The position numbers were made by a program, and so were the translations under genes. A stretch of 64,000 nucleotides of DNA from Gnetum montanum (lineage: Eukaryota; Streptophyta; Gnetopsida; Gnetales; Gnetaceae): assembly GCA_015680685.1 (NCBI GenBank), contig MNCI01016353.1, positions 406,759 to 470,758 of the forward strand, in the 5' to 3' direction. The first letter of the stretch is position 1, and each line of letters starts with the position of its first letter. The notes under the pieces are model-generated. The model saw nothing but the letters and a program-made list of their open reading frames with translations, was not told the DNA's origin and did not search any database. Shown here piece after piece: positions 56,335-64,000 of the stretch.

Positions 56335-58246
56335 TACCCCCATGATTGAATGAAAAGTCATCCTCGAGTTCCTTACAATGATATCGAGTAGGTATGGAAC
56401 TATTGAGGGGAATGAAACTAATGGGATGACATGTGAACGGATCATTATTACAAGACTTGACAAAACTGGTGTTCATGACAACAAGGGTGAACACCTTATT
56501 ACAATGACATCAGGCCACAGTTGGCAGCTGAGAGAAAAGAGGAGAGAGAAGAGAAGAGAAGAAGAGAGAAGAGTCTTGTTGCTGCCAATGCCTAGATTGT
56601 GCCTTCCATTGTCCATTTGTAAGCGCATCATCAATCTTGCTCCTTGCACAGCTGCTTCAGCATCGCTCCATTCCAAGTGTTTGCTCCAAATCCATTCTGT
56701 TGTTGTATGAGTGCCATTTGCACACACAACACAATCATATATTAGCAAGGGTAATTGAATCAGTAAGTAAATAATACCTTGCTTCGGTGTAGGTTCATTG
56801 GCTAGGTTGTGGTATGGCTGATATGGACTTGGGAAGATGTAGGTGATGACTACCGAAGGTGTAGGGGTTAGGAAGAGAAACGAAAAAATTCAGGGCTTAG
56901 GAGAAAAATCAAAAAATCAGGCCCCGTAGCCCCATGACTAATCGCGAACCTTCAGTAGCATTAGAATGGAGAAAGAAAAGGAGTAAGAAAGATAGGTAAA
57001 AATGGACAACTATGGCATCAATGAAGTGGATGTCAAGATGGAAATGAACAAAAATAAAATTAATTGCAAAATGTTAAGGAAAAGAAGTTAACTAATGTTC
57101 CAAATAGGTATTTTAGTGGGTCCTCCCCAAAGTAGGCTCATGCCGTTAATGCCCTAACAAACCCACATTCAAAGAGTCCGTAGGCTCTGGGAATGTCTTT
57201 TGAAACAAGAGTTAAAGTCTTAACTGCAAGAATTTACCAAAAAGAAAATAATGCATCAACCAAAATATATACACTAATGATACAACCGGCAATGAGGTGA
57301 ACAACGGAGAGAAGGATGGAGAGAAGAGAAGTGGAATGGAATCCCAAGAACAAGGTGGTGTACAGCCCCTTGTGTGTTGCATGGTTAATGTGACTTGGCA
57401 AGTCTCATTCCAACTCTGGCCTCAAACCAACCACTTTCAGTGACTTTACATCAATGCATTTGGTTAAACCATCCACTTGGATAATGAGGATGCATCTTTG
57501 AAGAGCCACCACCATTCCGATGAAACAAAAGAGAGAACGGGAAGCAAGAAGGGCCTTAGTTAGAGGGAACACTTTGGTTCCATAACCAGTGCTTGTAGCC
57601 CAAATTTTATTTCATCTAAGGGGTGTGCTTTGAATCCTCACTTTGGTTTTTTTTTGTTTTGTGTTTTTATGTGTGGGGACCACACCATGCAAAGACTTCT
57701 TATTTTTATTGTCTCAACTTCCGAAAATTGGGTAACATTGGAATGGTAAGAAAACTCAAGAAGAAAACATCTAAGCACCCAAGTGAATGACCAACACAAA
57801 AGCATCAAGTTCCTTTGAAGTCACACCCTTTGCAATCCTTGAGTCCTTCCTTAGTTTGAGAAATACCCAGTCACCGATTCATTAAAGTTCTTATTGGCAG
57901 GGAACTGTACATTTCCAAGCCAAGGGAAACCATAGAAGTTGGTGGATGGATGGGTGAAGTGATCTCATTGCCTGCCATATCAAAAGGAACATACCTTAGT
58001 ATCAACATTGTAACTTAAAGGTAAAAACCAAACATTAGCAATCAATATGAAAACAGTTCATACCATCAGTCTGAATACTTATTGGGTGACGAACTTACAC
58101 ACACACACACACACACACAAAATGGAAAAAGTATAATGATGATGTAAAACAAAAATAGCAAAAGTTAAAGAAATTTGTAAGACAAAAACATGTAAAACAA
58201 AAACGTTGTAAAAAAAAACTGAAAAAGAACTGAGGGCCCCATATGA
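56335..58246. other. non-coding internal region of element D
   Basis: Collinear with 24494-26662 of A. Holds an (AC)n microsatellite at 58097-58120. No frames with pol similarity. Confidence 0.75.
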
Positions 58247-58975
58247 TTACAATAGGTGGCCATCTCCCCCATGACTGAGTTGTAAGGGAGAGATCCAAAA
58301 CAATGAGCGTCTATTTGAATTTCTAAGAAGTGCCCAAATTCTCCCTATTGATGATCTTAAGTTGAGGGATGGAAGTTGGCGACGCTCACGTTCCAATATG
58401 TCTATGCCACGGTTGTTGGCATGAGTTTCCTCAGTTCGTTCCATGCATATTTTTCTGCTCCTACGAGTAGCTGTCAACCACGAGGTGTCTACTACTTCTT
58501 GTGTGGTTGCTACATACAGGCATCTTTGTTGCAGAGTTTCTTGGGCACACCTGTTACATGGAGACATTTCCTCCATGTCATCACCCGATGAATCACTGTA
58601 TGTGATGCATGGAACTATCCTCTTCTCGATCTTTCCACATATGTTTATCTTAGAGATTTCCAAGGAAAGATCACGGATCCTAAGGCATGCGTCTACTATG
58701 CTTAGCCATGCCCTTCCCATTATAATTGGGAAGTCCCTTTCGTTGTTGTTAACTTCGATCACTAGAAAGTTAGCTGGGTAGGACCAACCACATACAATGG
58801 TAATAACATCCTCCACCAATCCTAAGGGAATGGTGATGGACTGGTCTGCCAGCTCTAGTTGTATGTTACTCTTCTTAAGTTGTGGCAGGTTCCAGGCGTG
58901 ATACATCTTTTGCGAAATTAAGTTGACTCCAGAACCTGAGTCAAGAAGAGCCCAATGTGGTGCATTTCCAGTGAT
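58247..58975 (-). CDS. retropepsin-like protease of element D
   Basis: The minus frame runs from a stop near 58978 through ALLDSGSGVNLIS (DSG at about 58950-58930) and FPIIMGRAWLSI to an extended tail ending at 58247. It corresponds residue by residue to the protease of A, whose frame closes earlier; here the tail after ETLQ continues about 90 residues (QRCLYVATTQEVVDTSWL) without reaching any reverse-transcriptase motif. The upstream Pro-rich part (to about 59601) is in broken frames. The family processes gag, and the catalytic triad is intact on paper. Confidence 0.72.
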   Translation of the reverse strand: MTGNAPHWALLDSGSGVNLISQKMYHAWNLPQLKKSNIQLELADQSITIPLGLVEDVITIVCGWSYPANFLVIEVNNNERDFPIIMGRAWLSIVDACLRIRDLSLEISKINICGKIEKRIVPCITYSDSSGDDMEEMSPCNRCAQETLQQRCLYVATTQEVVDTSWLTATRRSRKICMERTEETHANNRGIDILERERRQLPSLNLRSSIGRIWALLRNSNRRSLFWISPLQLSHGGDGHLL

Positions 58976-59674
58976 CTACAAATAAATAAAGGGACTCCCA
59001 GGGTCAGTTAGTTTCCTGGGAAGGTGGCCTACCTTGATCCAGTCAGTTATGGTATGTGTTAACATAACTGTATGCGTTACGCTCTGTTGAACTAAAGGGT
59101 TCTCCGAAGCGTTAGTGGTTAGAGGCCTATACATGTACCCATCCGCTTGTTGTTGCGAGAGTTTGTCTGGGCTTCTAGTTCTGAAGAAGGGTCTCTTCTT
59201 TGTATAGTTGTTAGAACTAGCACCCGGTTGGATATTTACATGCTGAATATTTACAGCTCTCGCGGTGTGACGTTGCTACGGTTGGGTAGGTAATTCCCCT
59301 TGCATTGTTGGAATAGGTTGTATGGGAACTACAGGTGGAAGAGGTGCGGGTGGAGTTAGAGGATGGGCTGAATGTGAGATATCTCTGAGAGGAGGAGTCC
59401 TCCTGAAGTACTCCTGAACTTGGTAGTGACGTCGGGGAGTAGTGTGACCCATAGAGTCACCTGGAGAAACTGGTTGCTACACATAATAACCGTAATGATC
59501 GGGCTGTCGGTAAGGGTATTGATGTGTTGGCGGTGGCATCGCCCATGACTATGGGTATTGCCACTGCTGATTTTGTCCAATGGGCTATGGAGGCGTCCCA
59601 CTTGGGTAATAAGTTAAGGGTTGGTGAAACTACCTTGGATTACCTTGTGGATAAGGTAACCTTCGGGGTGTTTG

Positions 59675-61200
59675 CTATTGATTAAGTCTTGGATTTAATG
59701 CATACACCCTAGACTCCTGCAGATGTGAGATAATTGGGCAACATCCCTTAGGATGGTCATAGTAGCAAACCTCACATCCACCATCATCGTCTGAATCAGA
59801 ATTTACAGCCTCATCTGGCATAGGAATTTTCCCCTTACCCTTTTTATGTGCAGGGCTGAAGTTTCTCCGCTTGGTTTTGCCTTTGTCACTACCTTGTTCT
59901 ACCTTAGACTCTTCTACGATTTTTAAGACTGTTTCTACTCTTGAGTCTAAGGAATTCCACATTTGGTCTACCTTAGATGATACCTCAGTTGTTAACTTTT
60001 GGATCGGTAAGGTTTTTCGATTCACTAACTCTTCAACTGGTGACTCATCCTCCTCATCACAAAATTTCCCTCCCTTCTTACGAAGGGAGGGATCGCCATT
60101 GTATTCTTTCGCACTTTCCCTCTTATGTAACTCACCCTCTTCTTGCACTACTTGTTCCAACAAACTTTCAACTTCATGGGCTCTCAGTTGGGAAAGTCTC
60201 CCTTGGACGTAAGTCCCAAGAGTTCTTCTCGTTTCATTCCTTAGCGCATCCATGATGTGGCAAAGTTGATCCCGCTTAGCGTACCCATGGCCTGGGCAAC
60301 GATGTACCAGTGTTTAGGAACGGCCCATGGAAGCATCGAAGGGTTCATAAGCACCTTGTTTCCAGCCTTGGATCTGCTTACACAAATTGGACACTCTGGA
60401 GTACGTTTGATATTTGTTGTTGAATAGTTCAAGCATCGTACTCCACCTCCTAAATATTTTCGGTTCTAAGGACCGGTACCAGCTCTCTGCTTCTTTGATG
60501 AGTGTCCTTGGGAATAACTTAAGCTTCTGCCACTCATTATCGATATTTTGCAAGGCACAGACATCGTGGAATGCCTGTAAATGATGTTGAGGATCAATGT
60601 TGTATCCCCCTTCAAAACGTGGGATATTATTTATGTCCAGATGCTTGATCTTGCTATCTTTTAGATGCCTTGTGGGGATCCTAACTGCCTCTATGATATC
60701 AAGCATGCTTCAGGTTGCGAGTAGGGGTTCGTCATGATCATCCCTATCATGACGTCTGTAATGTCTTCGTGGTGGTTCACTACTCTCCCTACGTCCTTGC
60801 CCTTGTCCTAACTCCTCTCGACCTTCCTGTCGAGGTCTTTCATCTTCCTTACTTTTACCCTCTCCGTTGTGCTCACGATGGTTGTGCCCAGAAGTGGAAG
60901 GAGAGTGTGAATGGTGAAATGAAGGAGAAGAGGAAGGGGATTCATCACCGTGGTGATGTTTCTTACCTTTTCTTCAGCTGCTTCGGCCCCGATCGTTGTA
61001 ACAATCTAAGTGTCCGTCCTTAGTGTGAGTGGTTGTTCTTGCCGTGAACAATTGGTGTTCACGGAGATCAGAGCCCGTAGCATGTACAGTTGATCGAAGG
61101 CCCTGATGCCTAACCTCTTCACCATTGTGAGGGGGAGGAACATCATTTTCCAAGAAACCCATTGTGAGGTGTTCCTCGTCTCCTATTTCACTAAGGACAT
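59675..61200 (-). pseudogene. gag of element D (frameshifted)
   Basis: N-terminal pieces lie at 61200-60975, the Retrotrans_gag core at 60706-60314 (HLQAFHDVCALQN, KLKLFPRTLIKEAESWY), and after a frame change the charged helical part at 60253-59780. The Cys/His finger is at 59776-59723 (CEVCYYDHPKGCCPIISHL), followed by GVYALNPRLNQ-type text. Same order and spacing as in A. Confidence 0.8.
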
Positions 61201-61223
61201 GGGGGACCTTGCCCTTCAATAAT

Positions 61224-62627
61224 TGATGAGTGGCGAGGCACCCCTACACTCAACCATACGAAACGAGCGTCGCACGCGCGATCCGATCGAACTCCGCAGA
61301 TGAACTAGTTGTGGTATCTAGTTAGTTAGCCTTGGGCCGCAGTTCGCTGTCTTCCCATCTAGACTAGTTTTGCATATGTCACGTATGGTTTCGTCTAGAT
61401 GAGGTGTATGATATGTTCTAATTCTAACTCTACTCCATGAGTGGCGAGGTACCCCTGCACTTAACCATACGAAACGAGCGTCACACGTGCGATCCGGTCG
61501 AACTCCGCAGATGGACTAGTTGTGGTATCTAGTTAGTTAGCCTTGGGCCGCAGTTCGCTGTCTTCCCATCGAGACTAGTTTTGCATATGTCACGTATGGT
61601 TTAGTCTAGATGAGGTGTATGATGTGTTCTAATTCTAACGCTACTCCATGAGTGGCGAGGTACCCCTACACTTAACCATACGAAACGAGCGTCGCACGCG
61701 CGATCCGATCGAACTCCGCAGATGGACTAGTTGTGGTATCTAGATAGTTAGCCTTAGGTCGCAGTTCGCTGTCTTCCCATCTAGACTTGTTTTGCATATG
61801 TCACGTATGGTTTAGTCTAGATGAGGTGTATGATGTGTTCTAATTCTAACGCTACTCCTGATGGTAGTGGAAAATAATATTAACTAATCTAAGCTAAGAG
61901 GAAAAGGGTAAGAGAATCTAATCTAGCCTAAGTGCGACGAGCAACCGATTCCTTGATCAACCGTACACATCTTGGACTTCGTGCATGACTGCCACTGGGA
62001 CTACCAAGCATAGGCCTAGGTACGCCACTGGGATTACCAAGCGCAAACCCGAAATACGCCACTGGGTTACCAAGTGTAGATCCCCCTAGCTACACCACTG
62101 GGCTACCAAGCAGTCACACTTAAATGCTCGTAATCAAGTCGAACTCGTTCCGCTTCTAGGAGTTTAGGGTTGAGAGACTAATCGCGATAAGTAACCGATT
62201 CCTTAACTAGCCGTACACACCCGTAGATGCTCGTAGTCAAGTCGTACTTACACCGCGCTATGAAAGCAATAAATAACATGAAATAAATAACAATAAATAA
62301 ACTAAGTGAATGCTGCAATGATGAAGTAATCTCGATCTTTATTGCCGGTCATGTGCGTGTCCAAGTACGGCACACTCGAATAAAGACACCGTACAATCAC
62401 ATTCACCACACTGCGGGCAGACACGGGAAAATTCTAACTCTGGAGGGATCAAACTGCCAGAGCTTCGCTACACTAAAACTGGGATGAAAATGAGGGAGAG
62501 CCGCCTCTTATATCGCATACGCGATATCGCGGCCCATGATACATTGCGACCCATGATACAACGTGGGTGCCTTAACGTGGGTGCCTTAAGGCGACCGCCA
62601 GCACTATGAGCAATTCAGGTCTCATCA
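61224..62627 (-). repeat. element E 3' LTR, enlarged by internal tandem repeats
   Basis: 1404 bp, TGATGAG to CTCATCA, about 420 bp longer than a single-copy version because a 211-bp block is present three times. In element orientation the repeats form the distal (U5) end of the LTR. Only one or two GCGATATCGC motifs remain near 62512-62532. Confidence 0.88.
61226..61858 (+). repeat. three tandem 211-bp units inside the E LTR
   Basis: Units start ATGAGTGGCGAGG at 61226, 61437 and 61648, each exactly 211 bp, with a few substitutions between them. The unit begins 2 bp inside the LTR terminus, so two extra internal near-copies of the LTR end are present. Confidence 0.95.
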
Positions 62628-62670
62628 TACCCCCACGACTGAATGAAAACTCGTCCTCGAGTTACAGTGA

Positions 62671-63390
62671 TTACACAGTGGATAGGTATGGGATTATTAA
62701 CTGGAAAAAGAAATGGGATGATGCCGCAGTGTGGGAAGAAAACAAAACAAAGACACAACACACAGAATATTTACAAAAATGGTGGAACTCATGTAGTTCC
62801 AGGTGGCGGTGGCTCCTCCATAGTTGTCTTTCCCTTTTCTTGCACTCCAGGTCTAGGATTTGATAGCATTGAAGTACAGCCTGAAGTTTTTCCTCTTGTA
62901 AGGCCTTGAGTGCCTTGGCATGCATGTAAGTTTGCACTTGTGCCATAGAGGCAACCCAGAAAGCCTTCTCTTTTTCTTCTGCCATCCTTTTATTCTCTGT
63001 CAATAGTTTATTAAGTTGCTCGGTTCTGAAAGTGTCCAACTAGTGCTGAGAAACCTTTGGCCCTATGTTCGGAAGGTTTAATACTTCTGAAATGGCTTGA
63101 ACAGAGAAGTCAATAGTCACACCACAAATGTTAACCATGGTTCCTTCTTCTTCATTATGCCAAAATTGATACATTTCCCCTAAGTACCAAGCACCGCTTT
63201 CAGAGAGGGTATCTCCTACTTCTGCCTGCCTAGACCGTATGGTAGGAGGATCTTCTTGATGAACGTTGAATGATTGTTCCTCCAATTCTGCATGTTGTCT
63301 AGCAAGGCCTTGTCTTCCACCTCTCTGAGATCGTTTCGTTCCACCTTGAATAGGACCCTCTTGCTGTGCACAGATCGGAACCATCTGCAA
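62671..63390 (-). pseudogene. 3'-terminal accessory ORF of element E, one in-frame stop
   Basis: The minus frame from 63390 has a basic Gln/Gly/Arg-rich start, then GAWYLGEMYQFWHNEEEGTM and NICGVTIDFSVQAISEVLNL. It reaches a TAG at 63040-63042 and continues in the same frame as TFRTEQLNKLLTENKRMAEE, a strongly charged, heptad-rich segment of about 60 residues likely to be coiled coil, to about 62800 and beyond. The FSVQAISEVLNLP phrase is like the 'putative plant transposon protein' domain often found in plant gypsy elements; this is from memory and needs a profile search. Remnants of the same ORF are in B. It is not pol, and its role is unknown. Confidence 0.55.
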
Positions 63391-64000
63391 TCACATGGGT
63401 CAAGCATTAGTAAGGTTGTTTAGGAAATCAAGTTATACCTTACTGCTTACCTTAATAGATTTACTTTAATTCCGTGCGATGTTAATTATTAGAAGAACAT
63501 GTCCCCAAAAGATTGTAATGCTAAGTCCTCTCTGCTTAGGTGGTTTCCCAATTTAATTTTCTGGTATAGGTAAGGGGATGAAATTGTTTTTGACACATTC
63601 GAATCTTAATTTTAGAACTAATTACCCTTAAAGATGTCCTTCGGGCAAAGATGAATTTCAAAAAATTTATGCGCTATTCGGCCTGTGCCCCTCCCCCACG
63701 ACTAAGCTGAACACTTCGGATTCTAGGTTCAAACAAAATGAAAATCGGAGTACCAGCAAGCGAGTTGTGGATATGAAAGCAAGGGATGCGCAATCGCAAG
63801 TCGTAGAGAATGTACCGAATTTTTAATATTTATTTTGAAATTAATTGATGTAAACTAAGGACATATGGACTAAAGGGTTCCAGGGTAATTCAACTAGTTT
63901 TGAAGGCACGAAAATTATGATGGTGTGGAATTTATCAATAAGGACCTCAGATGGTAGAGAAAAAGGCTATGTGATGGTAATAAGGGAAAGAAAATCAATT
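63391..64000. other. internal sequence of element E, no frame supported
   Basis: No open frame of note on either strand. A CCCCTCCCCCACGACTAAGCTGA phrase near 63689 echoes the tract beside the 3' LTR (an internal echo of the polypurine region). Confidence 0.4.

Larger units (their letters stand above)
55424..61223 (-). mobile_element. LTR retrotransposon D, non-autonomous (gag + protease), inserted in C and cut by E
   Basis: Minus orientation. The 3' LTR (55424-56334) is followed by the GGGGGTA tract, about 1.9 kb of non-coding DNA, protease (58975-58247) and gag (60706-59675 and further upstream pieces). It breaks at 61223, where E's LTR starts, at a gag position matching about 29347 of A. 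Its own 5' LTR should lie to the right of E, off the window. The layout and the non-coding part are shared with A. No pol was found. Confidence 0.85.
61224..64000 (-). mobile_element. LTR retrotransposon E, 3' part, inserted in D (runs off the right edge)
   Basis: An LTR at 61224-62627 is followed by GGGGGTA on the minus strand, marking the 3' end of a minus-oriented element, and then by an internal ORF (63390-62671). The interior resembles element B near the LTR (CAGTGGATAGGTATGGGATT at 62675) more than A or D. Gag, 5' LTR and the second target duplication (expected ATAAT, present at 61219-61223) lie beyond 64000. Confidence 0.85.

Noticed and set aside
61224-62627. Reading 61224-62627 as element D's own 5' LTR
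   Set aside because: The sequence left of it is mid-gag, not a PBS, and the sequence right of it is the polypurine border of another element, so it must be the 3' LTR of a separate insertion (E).
1-64000. tRNA, rRNA or snRNA genes
   Set aside because: None noticed when reading both strands; the tRNA-Asp- and tRNA-Met-like strings are primer-binding sites at LTR borders, not tRNA genes.

Overview
The window is a stretch of large, transposon-rich plant nuclear DNA. Introns, degenerate copia elements, tRNA-Asp-primed LTR elements, L1-type LINEs and an FTIP/QUIRKY-type MCTP gene all point to a seed plant. Nested insertions and old LINE debris would suit a gymnosperm or another large genome, but the species cannot be fixed from the sequence.

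Layout. 1-1255: minus-strand Ty1/copia gag-protease remnant with a recognisable primer-binding site. 3572-8400: the one clearly intact gene, a two-exon MCTP gene (795 aa) with TATA box and 5' leader. 9491-10465: interlocking tandem repeats. 11866-13366: deleted copia copy abutting a plus-strand LINE remnant (to about 15450). 16440-18802: decayed, unrecognised gene with its own promoter-like region; its 20-residue repeat has been expanded and partly inverted into a hairpin of about 300-bp arms. 18803-20735 and 32109-34140: serially duplicated exon/intron-like modules without an ORF. 20735-31717: second, promoterless copy of MCTP intron 3' part, exon 2 and 3' flank, now a pseudogene split by LTR element A (23494-30768). 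35990-47880: two LINE copies, one of them split by LTR element B (36777-42398). 50062-50823: fragment of a WD40 gene. 54236-64000: a three-deep nest of LTR elements, C(+) cut by D(-) cut by E(-).

Elements A to E are one superfamily. LTR termini are TGATGAG/CTCATCA where intact. A short G-rich tract precedes the 3' LTR, and PBS sequences resemble the tRNA-Asp complement where they can be seen. The gag carries an unusual Cys/His finger. A and D share the same shortened layout: gag, retropepsin, then about 2 kb of non-coding DNA and no reverse transcriptase or integrase. This implies an amplified non-autonomous lineage mobilised in trans. E, and probably B, carry a different ORF next to the 3' LTR.

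Relative order of events: the MCTP segment was duplicated between two copies of a repeat module, element A then inserted into the copy (5-bp target duplication GGTGA), and the parent gene's 3' flank still shows the unoccupied site. No operon-like cooperation among genes is expected; the two host-like loci (MCTP and the WD40 fragment) are unrelated.
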